7,453 nt of DNA from Sphingobacteriales bacterium (GTDB lineage: Bacteria; Bacteroidota; Bacteroidia; Chitinophagales; Chitinophagaceae): NCBI GenBank assembly GCA_023251215.1, contig JAHEZF010000075.1:1-7453 (forward strand). Direction: 5' to 3'. Within the stretch, counting starts at the first letter, position 1; every line of letters starts with the position of its first letter. The translations under genes were made by a program, and so were the position numbers. Below, piece after piece: positions 1 through 6,290 of the stretch. Under the pieces are notes generated by a model that ran no database searches, had not been told where the DNA came from, and saw only the letters and a list, made by a program, of their open reading frames with translations.

Positions 1-41
1 TGAATAAAATAAGTATGCCATAAATTAAAATTATGGCATAC
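1..41 (-). terminator. Rho-independent-type terminator of the Gfo/Idh/MocA gene
   Basis: An 11-bp perfect inverted repeat (GTATGCCATAA at 13-23, TTATGGCATAC at 31-41) encloses a 7-nt A/T loop. Read on the minus strand, the stem is followed by a T-rich run (TTATTTTATT), the expected form of an intrinsic terminator. It begins 14 bases beyond the stop codon of the minus-strand oxidoreductase, so it very probably ends that transcript. Confidence 0.8.
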
Positions 42-54
42 CTCCTCAAAATTC

Positions 55-1497
55 TCATAAACTCAAACTCCATCCTTCTCTGTAATCTCTTTTTACAAAC
101 TGATTGGCTTCATCAAAATTGGTGACTTTCATGTTGGCTGCATCCCAAAGAAGTTTTTTGCGGCCCAGGTATTTATCCTCCCACCCTTTCAGGTTTGGAT
201 TTTTCATCATCCAACTGCGAATGGCAAGATTGCCCATCAAAATGCTTTCGGTAAATGGTCCTGCATATTCAAATGGTGAACTGGTAGTGGCCTTGCCATA
301 ACCGGCGATGCAGGCATTTACCCATTGCAGATAATGACCTTCCGGCACTCTTTTAATGGTTTGTTCAGGCAGCCTTTTATCCTGCATTAATATCGTCGGT
401 AATAATCTTGGATTCGCTCCGTAACAATCCATTAATAATTTCCCTTTGGTTCCAATCAATAACACACCGCCATCCCAGTTGCCAAATGATTCCTCTGGTA
501 ATAATTCATCGGGACGTTCAGGCAATAAACCGCCATCATGCCAGGATACTTTGATATTTCCCTCACCGTCATTTTTTGGATAATTTAAATGAATGATGGA
601 AGCTGGCGGACAAGCATCAGTGTTTTGTGTATCATTCCACATTTCTTTCCAAACAGTGCCCACGCTGCATTCGGCAGAATCAGGATAATCTATCGGCAAT
701 ATTCTGAAAACAGGATCCATGATGTGGCATGCCATATCGCCCAATGCCCCTGTACCAAATGCCCACCAACCTCTCCATTTAAAAGGTAAATAAGCGGGAT
801 TGTAATCAATATATTTGGCAGGACCCAGCCATAGATTCCAGTCCAATTCTTTTGGAACTTTAAATTTGCCCGTAGGAGTAGGAATACCCTGTGACCATAC
901 CGGCCGGTTGGTCCATGCATGAGCTTCATATACATTTCCAATCATTCCGGCATCATATATCTCTTTTGCTATGCGGACACCATCGCCTGAACCGCCCTGG
1001 TTGCCCATTTGCGTTACCACTTTATATTTCTTTGCCGCCTGGGCCAATATCCTTGCTTCATAAATGTCATGTGTAAGGGGCTTTTGTGTATAAACATGTT
1101 TGCCCATCTGCATGGCAGCAAGTGTGGCAGCGGCATGGCAATTATCAGGAGTAGAAATGGAACAGGCATCAAAATTTTTATTTTCTTTCGACAGCATTTC
1201 CCTGAAGTCCTTATAATAATTAGCTTTTTCAAAACGCTTACGGGAATTTGCAGCCTGCCGGTCGTCCACATCACATAAGGCCACAATATTTACATTGGGG
1301 CTTTTGGCAAATTCTATCAGGTCGCCCTCACCTTTGCCGCCAACTCCTATTCCCGCAATATTCAATTTATCGCTTGGTGCAATAAAACCTCTGCCCAGCA
1401 CATGGCGGGGGACTATAAAAAAACTACCGCCAAGAATAGCTGTATTGCGGATAAAATACCGGCGGGAAAGCTTGTTATTTTTCTTCTTATTATTCAT
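55..1497 (-). CDS. Tat-exported Gfo/Idh/MocA family NAD(P)-dependent oxidoreductase
   Basis: A 480-residue protein of the Gfo/Idh/MocA family, which oxidises or reduces sugars and related polyols with NAD(P). The N-terminus carries a twin-arginine signal: a basic stretch (residues 1-13), SRRYFIRN at 11-18, then a hydrophobic run to about 29, so the protein is probably folded in the cytoplasm and exported to the periplasm. The Rossmann fold begins near 45 with the glycine-rich loop GIGVGGKG (49-56) and the acidic residue in CDVDD (75-79). The family's EKP motif reads TQKPL (137-141). The substrate domain has DMACHIMD (254-261), with the likely catalytic His258. It stands alone on its strand, diverging from csaA, and a hairpin terminator follows. 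No sugar-utilisation neighbour is visible, so the substrate cannot be named. The start is chosen because it gives a complete Tat signal. Family assignment is firm; substrate is unknown. Confidence 0.93.
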   Translation of the reverse strand: MNNKKKNNKLSRRYFIRNTAILGGSFFIVPRHVLGRGFIAPSDKLNIAGIGVGGKGEGDLIEFAKSPNVNIVALCDVDDRQAANSRKRFEKANYYKDFREMLSKENKNFDACSISTPDNCHAAATLAAMQMGKHVYTQKPLTHDIYEARILAQAAKKYKVVTQMGNQGGSGDGVRIAKEIYDAGMIGNVYEAHAWTNRPVWSQGIPTPTGKFKVPKELDWNLWLGPAKYIDYNPAYLPFKWRGWWAFGTGALGDMACHIMDPVFRILPIDYPDSAECSVGTVWKEMWNDTQNTDACPPASIIHLNYPKNDGEGNIKVSWHDGGLLPERPDELLPEESFGNWDGGVLLIGTKGKLLMDCYGANPRLLPTILMQDKRLPEQTIKRVPEGHYLQWVNACIAGYGKATTSSPFEYAGPFTESILMGNLAIRSWMMKNPNLKGWEDKYLGRKKLLWDAANMKVTNFDEANQFVKRDYREGWSLSL

Positions 1498-1604
1498 AAC
1501 GAAATTTTACATTAAGTTAAACTGAACAAAAGGAATCATCAAAAATTTGTTGACGTTTAACCGGGTTTGCCAACTAATCTTTAGTTTACAGGAAAATTGA
1601 AGAT

Positions 1605-1940
1605 ATGATGATCAGTTGGGATGATTTTGAAAAAGTGGATATGCGGGCAGGAACCGTCATCGAAGTGAATGATTTTCACAAGGCCAAAAAGCCGGCGTAT
1701 CAACTAATAATTGATTTTGGAGCTGAGATCGGCATTAAAAGATCATCAGCACAGATCACTGTTCATTATAAAAAAGAAGACCTGCTGCACCGCCAGGTGA
1801 TCGCCGTTATTAATTTTCCTCCTAAAAAGATTGCTGATTTCACAAGCGAATGCCTGGTGCTGGGTGTGTATGATGAAAACAATGATGTAATTTTATTACA
1901 GCCAGAGCGACTCGTTAAAAACGGGATGAAAATTGGCTGA
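1605..1940 (+). CDS. csaA: CsaA-type tRNA-binding-domain secretion chaperone
   Basis: A 111-residue protein matching the usual length of about 110 for CsaA, a small dimeric OB-fold protein related to the tRNA-binding domains of MetRS and Arc1p. In Bacillus subtilis CsaA binds preproteins and SecA and acts as an export chaperone. Family signatures seen here are the opening DFEKVDMRAGTV (7-18), KKPAYQL (28-34), IKRSSAQIT (44-52), NFPPKKI (70-76) and SECLVLG (81-87), in the expected order. Two ATG codons lie in tandem (1605 and 1608), and either could start translation. An AGGAAAA stretch sits about 10 bases upstream, a weak ribosome site. The stop is 2 bp before the ogt start, so the two genes are almost certainly co-transcribed and perhaps translationally coupled. 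Identification rests on motif recall and is strong; the chaperone role in this organism is inferred from the family. Confidence 0.9.
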   Translation: MMISWDDFEKVDMRAGTVIEVNDFHKAKKPAYQLIIDFGAEIGIKRSSAQITVHYKKEDLLHRQVIAVINFPPKKIADFTSECLVLGVYDENNDVILLQPERLVKNGMKIG

Positions 1941-1942
1941 CA

Positions 1943-2440
1943 ATGCCTGAAGTTTACAGTACATATTACCATTCTCCTGTAGGTCTTTTGAAAATAATCG
2001 GTACAGCTGATTATATCAGCGAGGTTTCCTTTCACGATACCACACAAAAGTCTGAAGGCAAGAAAAGGAATTTTCCTCCGCTGATGATTCAGTGTGTAGA
2101 GCAGCTTATTCAATATTTTCAGGGAGAAAGAAGAGTATTTGATCTTCCTCTTAACCAATCAGGAACAGCATTTCAACATGAAGTTTGGAATGAACTGATG
2201 CAAATACCGTTTGCAAAGACCATCAGCTATCATGAGCTGGCAAGAAGAACGGGCGATACTAAAGCTACAAGAGCTGTAGCAAACGCAAACGGGAAAAACA
2301 ATATTGCTATTATCGTTCCCTGTCACAGGGTTATAGGTTCTAACAAAGAATTAGTGGGCTATGCCGGGGGACTGTGGCGAAAAAAATGGTTACTGGAACA
2401 TGAATCGAAAGTGGCGTACGGGGTACAGACACTATTCTAG
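1943..2440 (+). CDS. ogt: Methylated-DNA--protein-cysteine S-methyltransferase
   Basis: A 165-residue suicide repair protein that moves alkyl groups from O6-alkylguanine in DNA onto its own cysteine. The short N-terminal domain (about 1-75, opening YYHSPVG) is followed by the DNA-binding helix-turn-helix domain: FQHEVWNELMQIP (77-89), TISYHELA (93-100), then TRAVANANGKN (109-119) with the base-flipping Arg110. The active site PCHRVIG (126-132) gives acceptor Cys127, and YAGGLWRKKWLLEHE (140-154) closes the fold. The length fits the Ogt type without an Ada regulatory domain. The last ten or so residues (after LLEHE) look unconserved, and the TAG stop is the first three bases of the heptad repeat that follows, so the tail may be partly repeat-derived. 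It is the second gene of a pair with csaA and converges on cdd. Confidence 0.94.
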   Translation: MPEVYSTYYHSPVGLLKIIGTADYISEVSFHDTTQKSEGKKRNFPPLMIQCVEQLIQYFQGERRVFDLPLNQSGTAFQHEVWNELMQIPFAKTISYHELARRTGDTKATRAVANANGKNNIAIIVPCHRVIGSNKELVGYAGGLWRKKWLLEHESKVAYGVQTLF

Positions 2441-2529
2441 TTGCTGGTCACTGGTTACTGGTTCTCAATGTTGAAAATAGTTTTTTAACAGGAAGTGTCC
2501 TGTAACCAAAAACCAGTAACCAGCAACTA
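2438..2529. repeat. Heptad inverted-array element, copy 1 (between ogt and cdd)
   Basis: A 92-bp imperfect inverted repeat fills the whole gap between two convergent genes. The left arm holds three 7-bp units on the plus strand (TTGCTGG, TCACTGG, TTACTGG; 2441-2461). The right arm holds four units on the minus strand (TTGCTGG, TTACTGG, TTTTTGG, TTACAGG, read from 2526 back to 2499). The outer 26 bases of the two arms pair at 23 positions. The 37-nt spacer (2462-2498) contains TGAAAA-N3-TTTT at 2472-2484, and a small hairpin (ACAGGA/TCCTGT, 2488-2503) straddles its right edge. Both outer edges read TAG outward-in and are the stop codons of ogt and cdd. As RNA from either strand it would fold into a long stem without a U-tract, so a bidirectional terminator role is possible but not canonical. 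Confidence 0.85.
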
Positions 2530-3012
2530 AATCAACTCTTCACTCGTAAAAGCGAAAGGCAACAACAGGCTGACAGTTTTGATTACAAAAACTTTTCCTT
2601 CAAGTCCTCCAAGTATCAAACGAATTGGCTTTTTCAATCTTGTTTCGTACTCAAGCAATGCCTGGCGGCACATACCACATGGAGATATGGGATGATCGCT
2701 TTTTATATTCTGGCTGCTATAACTGATGGCGATACTTTCTATTTCTACATTGGGATGGATAGTGGCAACAGTTCCCAGCAAGACTCTTTCAGCACAAATA
2801 CCTACAGGGTAAGATGCATTTTCCTGGTTGGTACCCGCGACTATTTCACCGTTAGCCAGCATAGCTACCGCCCCGACATAAAAATTAGAATAAGGCGCAT
2901 AAGCCTCTTTTGTCGCAGACCTTGCCTCTGTCAGCAACCATGCATCCCGTTCTGTTAGTTCACTACTATCGTTATAAAGATCGTAGTGAAATTCAAATTT
3001 ATTTTCTGTCAT
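2527..3012 (-). CDS. cdd: Cytidine deaminase (pyrimidine salvage)
   Basis: A 161-residue protein of the small homotetrameric zinc cytidine deaminases, which convert (deoxy)cytidine to (deoxy)uridine in the cytoplasm. Zinc and catalytic residues are visible as CAE (Cys73, Glu75) and PCGMC (Cys112, Cys115), the three-cysteine ligand set of the tetrameric class. Substrate-side motifs are YAPYSNFYVGA (38-48) and NQENASYPVG (62-71). The protein carries about 20 residues before the usual core start, making it longer than typical family members of about 130; the start at 3012 is kept because it follows an A-rich leader (GTTAACAA) and no nearer in-frame ATG precedes the conserved core. Its TAG stop lies in the outer edge of the heptad repeat. 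It sits 59 bp downstream of lepB with a hairpin between them, so co-transcription is uncertain. Confidence 0.93.
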   Translation of the reverse strand: MTENKFEFHYDLYNDSSELTERDAWLLTEARSATKEAYAPYSNFYVGAVAMLANGEIVAGTNQENASYPVGICAERVLLGTVATIHPNVEIESIAISYSSQNIKSDHPISPCGMCRQALLEYETRLKKPIRLILGGLEGKVFVIKTVSLLLPFAFTSEELI

Positions 3013-3033
3013 TTGTTAACGTTATCAGATAAT

Positions 3034-3061
3034 AATGCCCCTGAAAATTATCAAGGGCATT
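3034..3061 (-). terminator. Hairpin between lepB and cdd, probable lepB terminator
   Basis: AATGCCC (3034-3040) pairs with GGGCATT (3055-3061). After one mismatch the stem continues with TGA/TCA around a 6-nt loop. On the minus strand the stem starts 10 bases beyond the lepB stop and is followed by TATTATCT, a modest T-rich tail. It is a likely terminator or attenuator at the end of lepB. It lies only about 20 bases before the cdd start codon, so it could instead affect cdd expression. Confidence 0.55.
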
Positions 3062-3071
3062 TAAAGTTAGT

Positions 3072-4607
3072 TTATTTTACAATCCGGAACAACCGTTTCC
3101 ATCTGGGTCCTTTATCCCAACTAAACCATATCAGCCAGGCTTTACCCACAATCCGGTCTTCAGGAACAAAACCCCAGTAGCGGCTGTCCTGCGACCCCTG
3201 CCGGTTATCACCCATCATCCAGTAATAATCCATTTTAAAACTGTAATCGGAAACTTCTTTTCCATTCAGGAAAAATTTACCGTCTTTTTTAAAGAAATCA
3301 TTTTTTTCATACACCCGTATGGCCCTTTCATAAACAGAATAAGCAGAATCATTCAGGTTTATTGAACCTCCTTTTTTAGGTATCCAGACAGGACCAAAAT
3401 TTTCACGGCTCCAGTTATGAAATGTATCATAAGGAAAGACGCCACCATAGCCCAACTGGTAAGTAGAATCTACTACAATTGAATTAGCCAGTCCATTCTT
3501 CAGCATTTTATCCTTTGCTTTTGCTGTCAGGAACATACTGTATTCACCTTGTTTGTTGCCGGTAAGATTGTATTCCCCTTTATCAAAATCAATATCATAT
3601 TCCTCTTTCATAATATCCTGGTCAAGCGGCTGACCATTTGTGGTAACTATATAATGTAATTGGGAATTAGGTGGCGGCTCCTGCTTTATCCCGTTTGCAT
3701 AAACTATGTCATTCTTTACTTCGATGACATCCCCGGCAATACCTACACATCGCTTAATATAATTATCAGACTTATCAGCCGGGTGAACAACCACCGGATA
3801 ATTATCGGGATCATTTAAAACCATTTGATCATCTTTTGATCCCATAGCTGCCCTTCGTTTAATATCATAATACGGATTGGCAGATTCAAAATCGGTGGCA
3901 TGAATTACGGTATCACCTGCAGGAAAATTGAATACCACCACATCATTTCGCTTTGGCGAAGATGCAAACCACCGGATATAGGGGATCTTTAACGCTTCTG
4001 AATAAGATTTCCATTTGGTACCGGGAATATAGTTATGGATAAATGGAATTGACAATGGAGTGTTAGGAATGCGGGGACCGTAACTGAATTTGCTTACAAA
4101 TAAAAAATCTCTCACCAGCAATGTTTTTTCCATTGATGGTGATGGTATGGTGTAAGCCTCAAAAACAAAAGTGCGGATAAGTGTAGCGGCTACAATGGCA
4201 AAAATGGCGGCATCCACCCATTCCCGCCAGTTTTTCTTTTTATGTTTTTTTACAGCATCTGGTCCGATAAATTTTGGGTCTTCTTTGTAAGCGATATAGG
4301 GAAAATAAAATGGCGCCAACAAGGAAGCTAATGTATGTTGTCCTAACGAAAACTTGCCAAATACCTTTGCAAATTCAATAAATATCCCCGGGCTGATGAA
4401 CCAGCCTACTACAGGAATGAATTGCCAGAACACCCAATGTTTCGGACGTTTTGCCAGCTCCTGTATTACCCAGGTATTATAAAAAGGAATATATGCTTTC
4501 CATGATGCAGTGCCTGCTTTGGCAAACAACTTTGCAAAACCAAAGGATGGAAGAAAAACTATCAGGGTACTAATAAAGTAAACGATGAGTAAATGTTGTA
4601 GTGGCAT
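3072..4607 (-). CDS. lepB: Signal peptidase I, Bacteroidota long form
   Basis: A 511-residue membrane protease of family S26 that removes signal peptides from exported proteins on the outer face of the inner membrane. The first 110 or so residues are a hydrophobic region with several candidate membrane segments (about 5-25, 58-78, 92-107), resembling the DUF5684-like domain attached to some Bacteroidota signal peptidases. A lysine-rich loop (KKHKKK, 120-125) and a further membrane segment (131-150) lead into the catalytic part. TIPSPSM (153-159) supplies nucleophile Ser158, NYIKRCVGIAGD (282-293) supplies the general base Lys285, and GDNRQGSQDSRYWG (466-479) is box E. Ser and Lys are about 127 residues apart against roughly 55 in E. 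coli, and a second insertion of about 170 residues lies between the lysine box and box E. A promoter-like sequence lies just upstream, so it is probably transcribed on its own. Confidence 0.94.
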   Translation of the reverse strand: MPLQHLLIVYFISTLIVFLPSFGFAKLFAKAGTASWKAYIPFYNTWVIQELAKRPKHWVFWQFIPVVGWFISPGIFIEFAKVFGKFSLGQHTLASLLAPFYFPYIAYKEDPKFIGPDAVKKHKKKNWREWVDAAIFAIVAATLIRTFVFEAYTIPSPSMEKTLLVRDFLFVSKFSYGPRIPNTPLSIPFIHNYIPGTKWKSYSEALKIPYIRWFASSPKRNDVVVFNFPAGDTVIHATDFESANPYYDIKRRAAMGSKDDQMVLNDPDNYPVVVHPADKSDNYIKRCVGIAGDVIEVKNDIVYANGIKQEPPPNSQLHYIVTTNGQPLDQDIMKEEYDIDFDKGEYNLTGNKQGEYSMFLTAKAKDKMLKNGLANSIVVDSTYQLGYGGVFPYDTFHNWSRENFGPVWIPKKGGSINLNDSAYSVYERAIRVYEKNDFFKKDGKFFLNGKEVSDYSFKMDYYWMMGDNRQGSQDSRYWGFVPEDRIVGKAWLIWFSWDKGPRWKRLFRIVK

Positions 4608-4626
4608 GTATGTATTTTGTAACCGG

Positions 4627-4657
4627 CAAAATTATCATTATTATCTGCGTCTCAAAA
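4627..4657 (-). promoter_or_regulatory. Bacteroidota-type promoter for lepB
   Basis: On the minus strand, TAATTTTG (4634-4627) matches the Bacteroidota -7 consensus TAnnTTTG at every fixed position. TTTTG (4657-4653) matches the -33 element, and the two are 18 bp apart. The -7 box ends 19 bases before the lepB start codon, giving a short leader. The motif match is seen directly; promoter activity is inferred. Confidence 0.55.
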
Positions 4658-4685
4658 TTTTAATATTCAAAGTTTTGCTAAAGGT

Positions 4686-4802
4686 TTTTTGGTTGCTGGT
4701 TTCTGGTTGCTTGTTACTTGTTACTGGTTGCGGGTTATTCTAAATGAAAAATCTTTTACAAATTAAAACTACCTGAAACCAGTGACCATCAACCAGCAAC
4801 TA
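4686..4802. repeat. Heptad inverted-array element, copy 2 (between the regulator and lepB)
   Basis: This is a second copy of the element seen at 2438-2529, in the same orientation. The left arm has seven plus-strand 7-bp units, 4686-4734, including TTTTTGG, TTGCTGG, TTTCTGG and TTACTGG, with a few drifting to TTnCTTG or TTGCGGG. The right arm has four minus-strand units, read from 4799 back to 4772: TTGCTGG, TTGATGG, TCACTGG, TTTCAGG. The spacer (4735-4771) is 37 nt, the same as in copy 1, and carries TGAAAA-N3-TTTT at 4745-4757, the same offset. The innermost right-arm unit ends CAGG instead of CTGG in both copies. The right edge CTA at 4800-4802 is the TAG stop of the response regulator. 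Arm pairing is weaker than in copy 1, apart from ten perfect outer bases. Confidence 0.8.
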
Positions 4803-5960
4803 TTTTGGCATCACATAATTTTTTACATCTTCAGTTGTAATATTTTTGGCGGAAAGAATGACAAGTCGCTCCACTACGTTGTGCAATTCACGGATGTTAC
4901 CTGTCCAGTTATAGTCTTGCAATAAATTTATTGAATCAGCATCAATAACCTTTTTTGCTACGCCATATTCGGCGCATATATCTTCCAGGAACTGATCTAC
5001 AAGTAAAGGAATATCATCACGTCTTTCATTCAATGAGGGAACATGGATCAATATCACACTAAGCCGGTGATAAAGATCAAGTCTGAAGGCCTTTGTTTCT
5101 ACCTCTTTCAAAAGATCTTTATTGGTGGCAGCAATCACCCGTACATCCACAGTAATATCCTTATCAGCCCCCACCCTTGTAATTTTTCCTTCCTGTAATG
5201 CACGAAGCACTTTTGACTGCGCATTGGCGCTCATATCTCCTATCTCGTCTAAAAATAAAGTACCGCCACTGGCCTGTTCAAATTTTCCAATTCGTTGTTT
5301 GATGGCTGAAGTAAAAGAACCTTTCTCATGACCAAACAGCTCACTTTCTATCAACTCACCGGGAATAGCCGCACAATTCACTTCCACCATTGGCCCGCTG
5401 GCACGGTTACTTTTTTCATGTATCCACCGTGCTACTAATTCTTTTCCTACACCATTATCACCGGTAATAAGAATCCGGGCATCAGTAGGCGCTACTTTCT
5501 CAATTGTTTCTTTGATCTTTTTGACAGGGATTGATTCGCCGATCATATTCTGCACCCTGTTCACTTTTCTTTTCAACACTTTGGTCTCTGAAACAAGGCT
5601 GCTGCGGTCCATTGCATTGCGGATGGTAATGAGCAGGCGGTTCAGGTCAGGTGGTTTTGAAATAAAATCGAATGCACCTTTCTTTACTGCTTCTACGGCG
5701 GTTTCAATATTGCCATGGCCGGAGATCATGATGATGGGTATATCAGCATTTGATTCAGATGCTTTCTGCAAAAAATCAATGCCATCAAGCTTTGGCATCT
5801 TGATGTCGCATAACACCAGGTCATAATTTTTTTCTTTGAATTTTTTAAGTCCTTCTTCTCCGTCAGCGGCTTCTTCTATTTTATAGCCTTCAAATGATAA
5901 GATCTCCGATAAGGTTTTACGGATCGATTTTTCATCGTCAATGATCAATATTTCTGCCAT
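4800..5960 (-). CDS. Sigma-54-type response regulator (receiver plus AAA+), no HTH
   Basis: An NtrC-class response regulator of 386 residues from the chosen ATG at 5960. Residues 1-115 form a receiver domain: acidic IDDE (7-10), phospho-acceptor Asp52 in LVLCDIKMP, and Lys102 in FISKPP. The AAA+ domain (about 138-386) has Walker A GDNGVGKE (167-174), the sigma-54 contact loop GSFTSA (214-219, family consensus GAFTGA), Walker B GTLFLDEIGD (233-242), candidate arginine fingers in FRLDLYHRL (292-300), and the sensor II motif GNIRELHNVVER (354-365). Phosphorylation by a partner histidine kinase, not present here, should drive assembly and ATP hydrolysis to open RNA polymerase-sigma-54. The chain stops at the end of the AAA+ lid, with no Fis-type helix-turn-helix. 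In-frame ATGs at 5981 and 6008 would add 7 or 23 residues; 5960 is preferred because receivers usually open this way. Its TAG stop falls in the heptad repeat. Confidence 0.9.
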   Translation of the reverse strand: MAEILIIDDEKSIRKTLSEILSFEGYKIEEAADGEEGLKKFKEKNYDLVLCDIKMPKLDGIDFLQKASESNADIPIIMISGHGNIETAVEAVKKGAFDFISKPPDLNRLLITIRNAMDRSSLVSETKVLKRKVNRVQNMIGESIPVKKIKETIEKVAPTDARILITGDNGVGKELVARWIHEKSNRASGPMVEVNCAAIPGELIESELFGHEKGSFTSAIKQRIGKFEQASGGTLFLDEIGDMSANAQSKVLRALQEGKITRVGADKDITVDVRVIAATNKDLLKEVETKAFRLDLYHRLSVILIHVPSLNERRDDIPLLVDQFLEDICAEYGVAKKVIDADSINLLQDYNWTGNIRELHNVVERLVILSAKNITTEDVKNYVMPK

Positions 5961-6047
5961 TAAAAGTTCGGTTTGTTCCATAAAAGTAAATGATTTGAGG
6001 AGAAGCATGGCAATAACAATGCCGGAGAAAAAGCCTCATCCCTCTTA

Positions 6048-6070
6048 TCCCTTCTCCAATGGAGAAGGGA
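6048..6070. repeat. Perfect 10-bp hairpin (REP-like intergenic repeat)
   Basis: TCCCTTCTCC (6048-6057) and GGAGAAGGGA (6061-6070) form a perfect 10-bp stem with a 3-nt AAT loop. It sits upstream of the response regulator and has no T-run on either side, so it is not a normal terminator. Its form (CCTCATCCC lead-in, then a purine/pyrimidine stem) resembles short dispersed hairpins I recall from intergenic regions of Bacteroidota; this resemblance is from memory and not tested. Confidence 0.6.
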
Positions 6071-6228
6071 CGGTACTGTATTACTGATCCGAGCTTAATA
6101 TCTACCACATCAACTACAGAATATGATTCAACACAAAAAGTTTGTTGATTTGAAAATTCTTCCAATGAAATAATGAAAGAAAAACTGAAATGAATTTTCT
6201 TCTTTATGGGTCTGTGTTTAGCAAGTCT

Positions 6229-6275
6229 TCCCGCCTGTGGCGGGAGAGATTTATGCCAAAGGCATCCCTTTGGGA
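6229..6275. repeat. Cluster of three short tandem hairpins
   Basis: Three perfect stem-loops with 3-nt loops follow one another: TCCCGCC-TGT-GGCGGGA (6229-6245), ATGCC-AAA-GGCAT (6253-6265) and TCCC-TTT-GGGA (6265-6275), then GAGGGGC. The dense packing and the tiny identical loop size suggest a dispersed palindromic repeat more than chance. The cluster lies beyond the pdhB terminator, so it is probably outside the pdhB message. Confidence 0.6.
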
Positions 6276-6290
6276 GAGGGGCTTTGCTTT

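Noticed and set aside
1009..1286. Overlapping frames on both strands inside the Gfo/Idh/MocA gene
   Set aside because: The main frame carries the full family motif set across this region; the others are compositional by-products.
1550..1580. TTGACG and TAATCT as a sigma-70-like promoter for csaA
   Set aside because: The spacing is 19 bp and the -7 region does not match the Bacteroidota TAnnTTTG form; too weak to call.
1766..2158. Minus-strand frame of 130 codons across the csaA/ogt junction
   Set aside because: It runs antisense to two well-recognised genes and has no recognisable domain.
2438..2529. CRISPR array or tRNA-like structure at the repeat between ogt and cdd
   Set aside because: Units are 7 bp, adjacent and in two facing arrays; there are no 25-40 bp direct repeats with unique spacers and no cloverleaf or anticodon arm.
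5512..5826. Plus-strand reading frame of 104 codons inside the response regulator
   Set aside because: It lies opposite strongly conserved receiver and linker sequence and its translation resembles no family; it is a shadow of the real gene.
6030..6290. A single MITE-like element bounded by the 6048 hairpin and the 6229-6284 cluster
   Set aside because: The two ends share only a loose CC-rich resemblance when compared as inverted repeats, with no clear target duplication.
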